Source of the DNA: Serilophus lunatus
Lineage: Eukaryota; Chordata; Aves; Passeriformes; Eurylaimidae
Direction of reading: 5' to 3'
Length of the DNA: 64,000 nt
Assembly (NCBI GenBank): GCA_013399895.1
Contig: VXBA01001878.1
Coordinates: 294,139-358,138 of the forward strand
Shown here: piece by piece, positions 53,001-64,000 of the stretch
How positions within the stretch are numbered: the stretch's first letter is position 1
Layout of the letters: each line of letters begins with the position of its first letter
Program-made: the position numbers and the translations under genes
The notes under the pieces: model-generated
Told to the model about the DNA's origin: nothing
The model's input: only the letters and a program-made list of their open reading frames with translations
Database searches by the model: none

Positions 53001-55558
53001 TGAAAAATCAAGGGGATCAATCAAACCATTACGAATTTCTACGCAAAATTTTTACCTAATTCTGTAATAAGATTTTAGTTTAATAACTAAACCCTCTTCT
53101 CTCCTCAAATGTAAATAGCAAAACCACTGTTGTATGATTTTGAGTTCTATTTCTGACGTCCTTGGCAGATTTCTACACTGACTGCAAAGCTTTTTTTTAT
53201 CCTAAAAGAGATATTTACAAATGGAATAGTGAATATCCACGGTTTCTTTCATCCTCACTGTTCCTCTTCACTGTAAGGAAGACCACAGAGGAGCTTGGTG
53301 TGGTTAGAACTGAAGTAGTTGCAAAAGAAAAAAGTTTCAGTTCTACTTACCTGGACTATTTAATGTGTGGCTACCTAAAGTATAATTGCTTCTCTGTAGA
53401 TGGAAGCAGACAGTCATTCCTCAGGCAGTACCTGGATACTATACACACAGGACACTAATTCTGGTCCACTCATGACTTCAATGACTCATGAGCAGCTCTG
53501 TGTCTCCAAGAGCTATATGAACATAACTGGAAAGCTTCAGATTACCTTGAAATTTTCTGCTGATTGCATTCTTGGTTCTTATTCTTGATTCTGAACTCTG
53601 TCTCTTCAGTTTTCATCCTCAGATCCTTGATTCCTTTATCACTCTCTCCAATGCACATCTGCCCGCAGGGAGTTTTCAGACCAAGACTAATATCTAGGCT
53701 TTACCATGCATTTGTCATGTGGTAGGACAAGACTCCAGCATCCCACACATTTCAGGGGAATCTTTCAGTACTCGCCTCTTCAATGCAATGAATCCTGCAT
53801 TCCCATCTCAAAGCAGTCCTGTGTGTAATCTCCTACACTCTTGGGTGATCCTCCACTAATAGACCATTATGCAAAAACCAAGTATTCCTTATTTTCTTTT
53901 CCCAGCATTATTAATGCCCTCAGCTACAAATTCAGGTTCACAGAAGCTATTTACATTTAGTCTTAGGACTGGATTTTTAACTGTGAATCACAGCCTAAAT
54001 GAGGAAACGTAATCTGAATGACAAATGGACAATTAAGTCTAGTGATGCACAAAATCTTTCTGACCATTTCTAACTCCTGATGTTAGACATACTTTTCTTC
54101 AGCATAATGACTACTTGAATACTGTTCTTCTGTAGTGGGAGCTACAAATAGATTTTAGAAAATAATTTTCTTAATTTTCAGCTTCCTGGGATCAGGTATA
54201 TACCTCAGCTGTCTCCTAAGTTTCAGCAGGGTATCAGTTTTTTAACCAACTGGTAAGTACATAAAGGAAATTATGATGTACAAGATAAGAGAGAATAAGA
54301 GTGGAACAATCTAATTGGTGTCTATAGCCAAGCCCGGGAAAATTGGACTGTAAATGGCATAATCACGTACCCTCATATCAAATATAGGTCCCTAAATTCT
54401 CCCTTATGTTTGTTTATTCATTAAAAAAATAACTAAAAATTGATCTCAGTGTAACTGTTCAAAATTACGTAGTGTCTGATTCTTGTACACATGCTCTTGT
54501 ATTTTATACTGTATTCACAAAAATAACATGTTTATTCAAAATATGAATCACGTTAAACTTTTTAATTGAGAGTTTCATTTTGCTGTTAATGAGCATGTCC
54601 AACTCCAGAGAACTTCAATACTGTAAATGGGGACAAAATGTATCCCTTAAATGATTCATTTTAAGTCACATTCATAATACATATTGGAGTTTAAAGTTTG
54701 CTCTACAGCTATTCCTTGTCAATCAATATCACAATTGCTTGGAAGAAACAGATACTATTTTATTATTAATAACAATGTCTTGATACTGGTACTCTTCACA
54801 TTCAATAATCACAGTTTAACAAAATCCCATAACAGGCAATGGCCTCAATTGATTTTAGCAGACACTTTAATTCAAACTCTAAAAAGACAAGGCAAAAACC
54901 TCTCATGCTTCTGTAGAGATACTGTAAGTGGGACAATTTATTCTGGATTTCATGTAAACTTTTGAATGAATCACAAATCTTCCATAGGATTTCCATGTGC
55001 AAATCTATGGTTTTAAATTAGGCAGAAACGGTTTTGAGTGATAGTGCCTCTTAATGTCAAGGGAGTGCTTACCTCTTTCACTTTATTTTGTACGTGGCAA
55101 GCCTCAAAAACTCCTACTGATAAATCTGAATTAAGTAGCCTTAATATGTACGATATTTAACATTTTCAGAAGCTATGCATTAAATCTGTAACCTAAAACT
55201 TCTAGTTAAGGAATGAATCCAACACTTCAGGGCTTTGGACGCACTTCTTTATCTGTAATTCTTCCTGCCAAGTGGATGTTTCAGTGCAAACAGTGCAATT
55301 GCCTGCATCACCTGGATCTGTTTCTGCAAGATTAGTGGAGTAACATATCAGTTTGAAATGGATCTTTTTCTTTCACAGCTTTTTAGTCCCTGGACTCTAA
55401 GGCTTGTATTAAATATGAAATAGGTATAATGAGTTTTAATTTTTAAAGACATTAAATACCTTGAACAAGCTGGTTAAGAATTGTAGAGCGATTTTGTCAC
55501 TAAAAAGAGCTTAGCAAATCCAGTGAAGTACCACATTAGTTTTCTACATATGCATGAT
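41034..55558. other. Unique AT-rich DNA, no gene seen
   Basis: The largest featureless stretch. A near-repeat of tttcatgatgga lies at about 41510-41545. Simple repeats occur at 43606-43637 and 43824-43858 (GTTT-rich) and 47555-47568 (TC). A-runs are near 44955 and 45355. Somewhat more GC-balanced patches at about 42230-42450, 48200-48420 and 53600-53900 contain no recognisable exon or repeat. Open frames (up to about 98 codons) show no domains. I cannot exclude small exons or conserved regulatory elements. Confidence 0.5.
43606..43637. repeat. (GTTT)n simple repeat
   Basis: TTGTTGGGG followed by T-run and GTTT units. A similar T/G-rich tract is at 43824-43858. Confidence 0.75.
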
Positions 55559-55579
55559 TATATATATATATATATATAT
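55559..55579. repeat. (TA)n microsatellite
   Basis: Ten uninterrupted TA units followed by tgtatgtatt. Confidence 0.9.
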
Positions 55580-56689
55580 GTATGTATTCTATGTTATCTG
55601 TTTCTGAAAATGTGTTCATTCCTTGAAGCTGAATTTCTTTTGAATAATGTTAGACGAAATATGAGTGAATGAAGTCGCATTTACCTACCCATCATCTTGC
55701 CACTACACCGCAAGCCATTATAAACCTTTGTATTCTACTCTGCCAAGGTGTTTACATATTCTAAACATGCACAATGTTTAATAGTCATGTTGTTAATAGA
55801 GAGGGGTTTTTCATATTTGTATGCAAAAAAGGTAGATTCTTTCCTTCCTTAATACTATTAAAGGACCTTTATATAACTGTGGTATTAATGTAGATTCAAT
55901 ATAATGGTAATTTTTAAAAATTCAATTATTATATTTCTCAACATGAATTTACATTCAGTTATACATTATCAGTAGGCAATCAAAATTACATGAATTAAAA
56001 CTCTCAATGACAACTATCACTAATAAGGTGGTTATTTAAGTAGAGAAGCTTGCATCTCATCTGCAAAAACCGTCAATTTGTGGTAATCTGGGTCACAGTC
56101 CAGCATTTTACCCCCTTTATTCATAACCTCCTTCAGGACTGATGTTTTTACTTTCCACATTAGCATCTGACAGACCTCAAGCTACTACATTAGTTCTTTA
56201 TGATAGTTCATACTTCAGGTGGCATGTGTAATTTTGTTTCTATTAATATCTCTCTCATCAAATTGTATAAATAATTGTACAAATAATAGCGTTGTAGAAA
56301 AAAATTATGAGACACAATTCCTCGTGTATATATACTTATGAAAGCATTCACAAAGTAAATGGTAATCTCAGAAACTGTGCCTAAAATTGTATGCATAATC
56401 TGGTCCAAAGTATCTGTCATTTCTACAAAGTGGACAAAAGAAAAAAAACAACAAACCAACAGATAGAATTTTATATTCTGCTTTAGATCAAAAATTATGG
56501 GAAATGGTAGACAAAAATTAAGTGGACTGATGAAATCTTCTATCCCATAGATCATTTTAAAGGGATCAAATTTTAGAACACTATAAAGGGGAACAAAACT
56601 ATATTTTTAAGAGTTTAAAGTAAGGATGCTAAATAAAAAACAGTTACAATCCCAGTAATAGCAAGATAAGTAAGACCTTGTAACCTGTG
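55580..56689. other. Unique AT-rich DNA, no gene seen
   Basis: No recognisable feature. The 115-codon minus-strand frame at 56208-56555 is rich in Ile, Phe and Tyr, as expected of translated AT-rich DNA, and shows no domain. Confidence 0.5.
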
Positions 56690-57289
56690 GGCTACACAGC
56701 TGTTAATGGCAGTTCAAAGAAAACTGAAAGGTCACACTGTTGTCACCTCTCCCAAAATAAACCACCTTTGATTTTATAGTAATATGGTCAGTTGAGTTTG
56801 GCTGGCCACCAGGTGCCCACCAGCCCACTCTATCACTCTGGCTTTTCAACAGAACAGAGAGAAAAAGCACAATAGAAAGCTCACGGGTCAAGATAAGGAC
56901 AGGGAGATTACTTACCAATTACTCTGAAAGGCAAAGCAGATTCAATTTATGGAAATTAATTTAATTTACTGCCATTTAAACAGAGTAGGATAATGAGATG
57001 TAAGAACAAATCTAAAACCACCTTCCCTACACTCCTCTCTTCTTCTCAGGCTTGGCTTCACTCCTGATTTTATCCACCTCCTCCCCTCCAGTAGTGCAGA
57101 GGAACAGGCAACAGCATCTGCGGTCAGTTCATCACACATTATCTATGACACACCCTCCTACTCAGAAGGACTCCTTACACTCTTCCCCTTCTCTAGTGTG
57201 GGAACACAGGATGCAATCTTTTATGAACTTCTTTGTAAAAGCATAGCACCAGCAAAGGTCCTTTCCATGGGATGCCATCCTTCAGAAAT
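56690..57289. mobile_element. Avian dispersed repeat, copy A (left part)
   Basis: Begins near 'agctgttaatggcagttcaa' and continues through 'ggctggccaccaggtgccca', 'ctcacgggtcaagataagga', 'cagggagattacttacc' and 'cggtcagttcatcacac' to 'gggatgccatccttcag'. I recognise this ordered text as a high-copy repeat of many bird genomes, probably derived from an LTR retrotransposon; I cannot name the family with certainty. The same landmarks recur in the shorter copy at 63305-63987. There is no coding. The repeat is interrupted near 57290 by an LTR-like insertion and resumes at about 58159. Confidence 0.6.
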
Positions 57290-58158
57290 TAACCTTAAGG
57301 GTGATATACTTAAATAGTTAATGTCTTAAACACTGTATCTTAGAAAGCCTTTTTGTCAAGGAAGCAATTGCCTGCCTGCATGCAACTACCGAAGCACCTC
57401 TCTTCCCCTATGTGCTTCCTCACTGGAATTTGGACCATAACTGGGACTTCGAGATAAGATTACTGTCTAATCACTTCAGGTCTGAAGAGAAGTAAACAAT
57501 GCTCAGGAAAGATGAATACATCTGTGCCATCATCCCAGCTGAGCTTGGTGGGCGGCAGGGGAGAAGGGTTTTGAGGGTGCGATGGTGAAATCTCTCCACA
57601 CTGAACAGAGCTAGCCCCCCTGTTCTGGGAAGACCACATACACATGGGACATTTACGTGACAGGCAGCTGAGAAGAGGGTCATAAACAATCAAAGACCCC
57701 CCAGAGCACTCCCCTAGACTCATTCCTCAGGCCTTCCAGCACCAGAGGACTGCATGTGATCCATGTGAGGCAACAAATCCAGAACCTGTTGCAAGAGATT
57801 AAAAGCTCCCCACCCACTGCCACCATAAAGGGACACGCCTGGCATCTCCTAAACGTATATTAATCTTTTGGAATCTATGTTTTTGGGAAACTCTCACCAC
57901 TAAGAAGACCAGAAGAACAGGACCCCATGAGACACCGCTGGGTTTCATGGAGTAGTGATACTTTTTCTATTAATCTCTTTCTGTCACTCTCTTCCTTCCT
58001 CTCCCCCTGTTCACTTTTCCCGTTTCTTTCCATCTCAGTCATTCTTTGCTTCACATTAACTGTCAAATGAAATCCATGCTATTGACTTTGGCACACAGTC
58101 TCGTTTGGACTTTGGTTTGTGCAGAGGAATTTTTAATTTTAATAACCAGATCATAACA
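57290..58158 (+). mobile_element. Probable ERV LTR nested in the dispersed repeat
   Basis: About 860 bases with no counterpart in copy B at the matching place. Plus-strand landmarks are 'ctgggaagaccacatacaca', 'cataaacaatcaaagacccc', 'gattaaaagctcccc' (TATA-like), 'gaccccatgagacaccgctg' and a pyrimidine-rich stretch near 57958-58030. After these come 'tattgactttggcacacagt' and an end at 'taaccagatcataaca' (CA at 58158). This is the order I recall for a songbird ERVL-type LTR. The polyadenylation signal appears decayed (tcaaatgaaatcc, about 58062). The left end is uncertain (57290-57302), and no target-site duplication was verified. The minus-strand open frames at 57460-57723 are incidental. 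Confidence 0.5.
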
Positions 58159-58625
58159 AACTCCTCTACAAGCTCACGGGTTTTACTAGAAACATGTTCC
58201 AGCAAGGGCTCTCCACAGGCTGCAGCTTTCTTCAGGGCACATCCACTTGATCTGGCATGGGATCCTTCATGCACTGCAGTGTGGATATCTGCTCAACTGT
58301 GGATCTTCACAGAGAAGTGAAATCTCTGCTCTGGTGCTGGAAGCACCTTCTACACCTCCTTATTCACTGATCTGTGGCTCTCTCACATATTCTCATTACT
58401 TTCTCCCAGGTGCTGTCACACAGCATTTTTTACCTTTTCTTAAATGTTTTCATACAGATGCTACCAGTGCTGCTGACTGACTCAGATTTAGCCAGTGGCA
58501 GTTCTGTCTTAGAACCAAGTGGAACTGGCTTTGCCTGACATGAGGGCAGCCTCTGGCATCTATTCACAGAAGCCATCCCTGCAGTCCCCCCACTACAAAA
58601 CATTTCCACATGCAAGTAGCTTCAA
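58159..58625. mobile_element. Avian dispersed repeat, copy A (right part)
   Basis: The host repeat resumes with 'caagctcacgggttttac', then 'ccagcaagggctctccacag', 'gtgtggatatctgctcaac', 'gaaatctctgctctggtgct', 'ctctcacatattctcatt', 'ttttaccttttcttaaatg' and 'agcctctggcatctattcac'. It ends near 58620. Copy B shows the same order in its right half. The open frames reported in both directions (for example 58105-58320) are translated repeat. Confidence 0.65.
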
Positions 58626-61600
58626 GGGTACTATGTGATAACAAATGATATAGGAAGCAGTGAAAACATGGAAGAGTATTTCTCTACTAAACTAAACATC
58701 ACTCTGACTAAAATATTAAGGTTGTCCCACAGTACAATTTCTTGTCCCACAGTACAATTTATTGTACATTATACATTAGAAGATAAAGTTATGGTATTTC
58801 TCACTATTTACTCTCAAATAGGATTACAGCACAGACCACATACCTGCTATTCTCTCTAAGCAATACCTTAAAGCAAATTGGGAAAGCGAAATACTCTTGA
58901 TGCTGAAGACTATCTTAATACCCATTTCCCATGTAGCTGCTGTCATCCTAACAACATATTTCCAACGGTGAGAATACAGATATCTTCCTGCAGAGTTTCT
59001 AATCTCAGGGCCATTTTGCAGAGCAGCCAGGAGGATGTGCTACCATAATGAGAAAGCTGGTAACTATTGCCTAGAGATATAACACTTCATGTCTGCTCAC
59101 TTCTCAAACTCTGTTGGCTTGAAACAGGGATCCTAGCTTGGCTCCTAAATCTTTCCTTCCCTAGATAGCAACACATTATTCTCACACCAGATAGCTTAAC
59201 TTACTGGCTGCCTACAGAACCCCCGAGATCCCTTTTAATTATATACAAAACTAACACACAAGGCCCATAAAACACTTCCAAGTCAGTCAAGATTGCTAAC
59301 CTCTTGGATATGAACTGAACATGCTTATGTTTGGATTAAGGTGGTACTTATGTTTACACTGCAAATGAAGACAAAATATGACATAGACCAAGGGGAACTG
59401 GTATGCACAAGGTTGTAGAAAGGACTTCAAAGTGAGTGTCCCAGATTTGCTTCATTTAAAAGACAACAGAAAGTTCTTTTGGGCAAGAGATTCTAAAGTA
59501 TGTGAAGAAAGGACACTATTTCAGTAGGATTTTTCCCACAATATGTTTTAAAAATCTTTTTGCTTGACATAATTTCCCTGTAGCATTGTGCCAGTTTCAC
59601 ACAGCCATCCATAACTCTTCTCCTGCTTGAAACAATCTTCAACATGCCATTCTTGTTAATGACTGAGATACCCCCTGATGGTGCTTAACATTTAATAGTG
59701 CTAGAGCTCCACGTTTGCCCAAACAACCTTTTCCATTTACCTTACCTCAAAGGCATTCTAATTTTTCTTCAGAGACAGAAATCCTTTAAGTCCATTGTAT
59801 CCTTAGGCTACAAATTTACTGAGATTTAGGTTTCCAATAAGAGCTCCAAGATGAATACCACTTTCTCATTTATGAATCAATTTTTGCCCATCGGCTTTTC
59901 AGTGTTATTACTTTTCATTTTACTCTACACTCAAAGGAGAGAACCTCAGGAATACTTACATATACATGCACACAATGTTGTGGGTGAGGGAGGAGGAGGA
60001 TAAACTTAAATCAGAACCAAATAAAACATATGACATTCTCCTCCACATACTGTGAATACAGAAATCTCAAATAATGTGTAGACACAGATCATCTTCAGGT
60101 CTCTTGTTTTGATCATCAGCACTCACCACAAAGGCAAGCATGGTATTTCTTAGCATCATGACTATGTTTTCAGATAACACTTTTCAGTGGTTAAAAAAGC
60201 ACTTTTTTCATGCACCACAATTCAACTTATTCTGTAATCCATCTTCAGTAGTTAGCTTGTCTTTGGTCCCAATGACGACGACAGTGCCTTTTGGAAAATT
60301 CTGAAAAGAAGGAGTAGCACATGAAAAAGCCTTACTTGCCTGAACAGACTAAAAATCCAGTGACATTCCTTTGTAGCTAAATTTCAAACAGGTAAAGGAA
60401 TAAACTGAATGGTTTAAAAAACTTAGTTACAATAATAATTTTTTTTGAATTGCTGACTTGTTATTTCAGACTTAATAGTGTTTTGAATTAAATGAAACTT
60501 TATGTAAACACCAACACACTAAGCAATTCTAATTAGGGAATTATGTGGTCATGGTCATATATCAGACTTAGATAAATTATAATCTCATTTTAACTGCTTT
60601 CTGGGAGTCAGACACAATTTTTGCTGTATGGCACAGAATTCACTCCATTTGAGGAATACTGTGAAAATCAAAAATGGGAATCAATCTCCTATTGGAAGTT
60701 AGCCTGTCATGGCAGAACACTCCTTGGCTGCAGAAACACTTTGTGGTAAAAGAAATTGCCATATGAACCAGACAACACATTTGCCAAACCCTGATGGCAC
60801 TAATTAGTATCTTAACTGCATTTATGACAGCTGTAATAATATTTTTGGGTACATCATTCTATAATAAAAAATTATTTAACAACAAGAACAGGTTCATTTG
60901 ATGGGAAAGGAAGTATTCTAGAGTTTAAAATTTACCAAGAAAGCTCAAACAACTGAGCAGAATCCTTATGTAAATGGGACATTTGGGAATTCACCTCTAA
61001 ATTATTTTCTGAAGAGACTGAAAACATCTTCCAGTATAGCTAAACCATGGTAGCAATAAAAACAATTAGATGGATTTCAGCATCTTCTACATGAATACTT
61101 AGAGGATACTCCTGATAACAGATGACTAGGTCCCAAGAGATTCTGCATTCCAGTTTAGACATTGACCCATGGGATGTACTGTAATGAGTTAAGGCTCTCT
61201 TTTAACACCATAAAACAAGGCATGTTGACCAAACTGCTCCATTTATCTCTTATTCACTACTGAGTTGTTTGTTTTTCTCTCCTCTCTATTCTGCTAACTG
61301 TATTCTACATCTGGATTTCCACTTGCACAGAGGTGGAAGCGATATAAGAAATAGTGGGCTTACACTCCTAAATATACCTTGTAGTCAGATTAGGAGAAGG
61401 GGGAAATAATAATCAAAGAAAACCAAAAAAAAAAAACAAAACAAAAACCTTCTTAACAGCGCTGTTGCTTGTATTTGGAGAAAGGTCTTGAATACCAAAT
61501 ATCAGGAAAAGCCATTTTCAAAGGTTATCTGAACCTATGTTAAATAGTTGACTATTCAACCAAGCAAAAAATAGATCCAAAGGATGAAATAATACAGCAT

Positions 61601-63304
61601 GAGAGACAAAAGATCCACATACTATTTAATAGAGAATGAGGCTCTCTATAATGGAGACATATGCAGTCTCTTACAGTACTTTTAAAAAATTATTGCAAGC
61701 AAAACCTTCTCAAACATCAACGTATTCTGTGACAGCTGTTTACAGTTTTTCCTTTTAAGCTCTTCACAGTTATATGTCGGGCAGTAATTTTAGGGGAAAA
61801 ATAGAGATCTGAATGCTTTTTCAGATACAGGCATGTGATAAAAGTATACTCATTTGAAAATAAATGTTAATGGTATTGTTGAGTTAAAAAGAAAAAAAGG
61901 TTTGTGCACTGTGAATTGAAAGACTCTAACCCTTGAGTTTTCAAAAATGCATTTTTCAGGTTTAGCCATACATTATTTAATATTCATAATTCATTTTCAT
62001 AGTTTCTGGATAAACCATTGAAAGGGGAAGGATGTGAATAGAACACAGTACAAAGCATCTACAATGTCTCCTGCTCCACTTCCAGAAAAAAATAAAACCA
62101 GAAGTATGAAAATACAACAATTTTTGTTATAAAGCAAGAAAAAGGAATTTTTACAATATTGAGTTCAAGAGAAAAATAGAGTCAATTCAAAAAGTAACTC
62201 TGCTTCAGATAGCACTTGACATCTTAAATTTTTTATGTTAGTATTTATAGCTGTTGTTTTGTAAAAGCTAAACGGAAAAATATCCTTTAAAGGATTAATA
62301 TGAATAGCATTGTAATTATACTATGTCACTGTGTAAAGCAGTCTCCAAAATCTCTGGGAAGCAGTGTAAGTGAGGTGACTGATAGGACAGCACAGGTCAT
62401 TTGGAACCTGTAAGAGCTTCTGTTGCACAAAGTGGATGGGAAAGTTTTGTGTTTTTTAATTCCCAGGCTCCCTTTTACCTTATATAATGGAAGTGTTTTA
62501 TTTGAATAGTATGGTTAGAGCCCTTGTAAGGAGCTGAAATAGTGGACTGACTTAAGACTCTCTATAGCTTCTTCATGTAAGTAACCAGGAAAAGAATCTA
62601 CGTTTAATAGATTCCAGTTTCTTGCTGCTACCTCTCCCCACTGACCCTAATATAGACGAGACACAGCTTATTATCTTTGGCTTTATGACTCCAACAATAT
62701 TCTCATATGTCACTAAGGAAGTTTGCCTTATTGGGTGAGAAACTCAGAATAATGCAGATTTTTTAGGAGAAAGCTTGCTGTTCTGCATAGAAAGATTTTT
62801 TTGGGGGAAACAAAGGCTTGACCAAAACCTCAGGTGGAGGCAGAGGCAGAACAGTAATTTTCGTAAGTCCTGTTCTGAAATTTTATACTTATGAGAGTTG
62901 CCTCAGTGACATGACAGGATCTTTCTCTGAAATGCAAATATATATACATTCAAAACATCATTCGTTTCTCAAAACTTCATTATGCATAATAAAGAAGAGT
63001 TATGACATCTTCTGCCAAAATTTCTCATTTATATCAGTATGGTAATGTCACAGAGTCAGTATCTGACAAATTTCTCTTATGTGCATGCATGGACTAAACA
63101 GACTAGGGAAGATAGAATAGAGAAGACTCAGAAAGATGAAATAGAAACTGAGACACTGGAAATTGAAAAAGTAAAAGAATTTAGGATTGGTTAAAAACTG
63201 GCTATAATAATAACTGGAATCTTCACTGATAAAGATAAGTATCTATTGAATAATACTTAACTCTAAAGTTGGATGCTATTTTCCTAGGCAACTGTTTTAA
63301 ACTA
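58626..63304. other. Unique AT-rich DNA, no gene seen
   Basis: Holds a 20-bp two-copy tandem repeat at 58722-58761 and an A-rich/CAAAA tract near 61425-61450. No exon, RNA gene or known transposon recognised; open frames are under 76 codons. Confidence 0.55.
58722..58761. repeat. Two-copy 20-bp tandem repeat
   Basis: ttgtcccacagtacaattt occurs at 58722-58740 and again at 58742-58760. The second copy runs into attgtac, forming a small palindrome with gtacaat. Confidence 0.9.
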
Positions 63305-63987
63305 ACACTTATGGTAGGTTGGCCTCGCTGAGCTGCTTGGTGCCCACCAGGCTCTTTCTTATTCCTCCTCCTCAGCAGGACAGGAGACAAAGTAAGACAA
63401 AAACGCTTGTGGGCTGAGATAGAAACAAGAAGACTGATTATCAATTACTGCCATAAGCAAAATGGGTGTCAATTTGGGAAAATTTAATTTGTTGTCAATT
63501 AAAATAGAACTGGATGGTGAGAAACAAACAAAACAACAACAAAAAGAAAAGCCATACCTTCTACACACTCTCCCATTTTTTAAGACTCAAATTCACTCTC
63601 TCATTCCTGAAGCATGGATTCACTTGTGTCCTTCTTCGGAGCTGCAGAGGAATCTCTGTTCCCACAACTGGAGCATTTTCCCCCCTCTTTCACTGACCTG
63701 GGTGTCTGCAGGAATTTTTCTCACATTTTTCCTTATTTCGCACTGCCAAGCAACATCTTTTAACCTTTCTTAAGCATATTTTCCCCAAGGTGCCACCCTT
63801 TTGGCTACAAGGCTCGGTCATGACCTGTGGTCGGTGGGTTGGAGACAGCCGGCACTGACTGTTTTCAGCACGGGGCAGCCCCAGCTGCTCCTGACAGAGG
63901 CTACCTTGCAGCCCCCACCAACAGCACCAGTGCACATGCACCCAATACCTGTCTAAATAACCCTGGAAAACTACATTCAATACACTA
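63305..63987. mobile_element. Avian dispersed repeat, copy B (internally shortened)
   Basis: Same landmarks and order as copy A: 'cttggtgcccaccagg', 'agcaggacaggagacaaagt', 'gtgggctgagatagaaac', 'aattaaaatagaactggatg', 'ggaatctctgttcccac', 'ctgacctgggtgtctgcagg', 'aacctttcttaagcat' and 'ctaccttgcagcccccacc'. It lacks most of the middle of copy A, including the nested LTR. The right part from about 63800 is GC-rich. Short frames on both strands here (63462-63773 +, 63690-63980 -) are translated repeat. It probably runs to the A-run at the window end. Confidence 0.6.
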
Positions 63988-64000
63988 AAAAAAAAAAAAA
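63987..64000. repeat. A-run at window edge
   Basis: Fourteen A up to the last base; the true length and what follows are not visible. Confidence 0.9.

Noticed and set aside
1..64000. tRNA, rRNA, snRNA, CRISPR or bacterial-type operon features
   Set aside because: I looked for tRNA B-box-like strings, repeated spacer arrays and ribosomal or spliceosomal RNA signatures and found none; the sequence is vertebrate in character.

Overview
The window reads as AT-rich nuclear DNA from a bird. The main evidence is a set of CR1 LINE fragments ending in the avian CR1 3' signature (tcacagaatcacagaat in reverse complement). Three further stretches look to me like avian endogenous-retrovirus LTRs, and two copies of a high-copy bird dispersed repeat are present. 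A neoavian or songbird-like genome fits better than a galliform one, but that is a weak inference from memory of repeat families. I find no host protein-coding exon, tRNA, rRNA, CRISPR array or operon-like structure. The longest open frames (60-141 codons) are not conserved-looking, and the only recognisable protein homology is to CR1 reverse transcriptase. The window is best described as intergenic or deep-intronic sequence with scattered transposable elements.

Layout: 1-7004 is AT-rich unique sequence with low-complexity patches. 7005-8012 is a minus-strand CR1 interrupted by a second, nested CR1 3' fragment, and it abuts a CA/TG microsatellite (8014-8091). 8092-17830 is unique. 17831-18760 is a decayed minus-strand CR1. 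20541-20785 is an old plus-strand CR1 RT fragment, directly followed by an isolated GC-rich, CpG-poor island (20790-21155). 21156-27835 is unique.

27863-29169 and 29171-30477 are two apparently identical 1307-bp direct copies separated by one N. They are most simply explained as overlapping contig ends that the assembler failed to merge, so they probably represent one locus. 30457-31462 is the youngest-looking CR1, with two out-of-frame pieces of reverse transcriptase. 32048-32850 and 33446-33506 are degraded plus-strand CR1s. 35222-35580 is LTR-like, with a TATA box and an AATAAA signal. 40328-41033 is a second LTR-like element with TGTTT/AAACA ends.

56690-58625 is a dispersed repeat split by what looks like a full LTR (about 57290-58158). 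A shorter copy of the same repeat lies at 63305-63987 beside the window end. Everything else is unique AT-rich DNA with simple repeats.

Nothing here supports a new biological system. The observations most worth acting on are the probable false duplication at the N, the nested transposon histories, the unexplained GC island, and a pair of overlapping perfect hairpins at 38479-38528. Repeat-family calls come from pattern recognition and memory, with no database search behind them.
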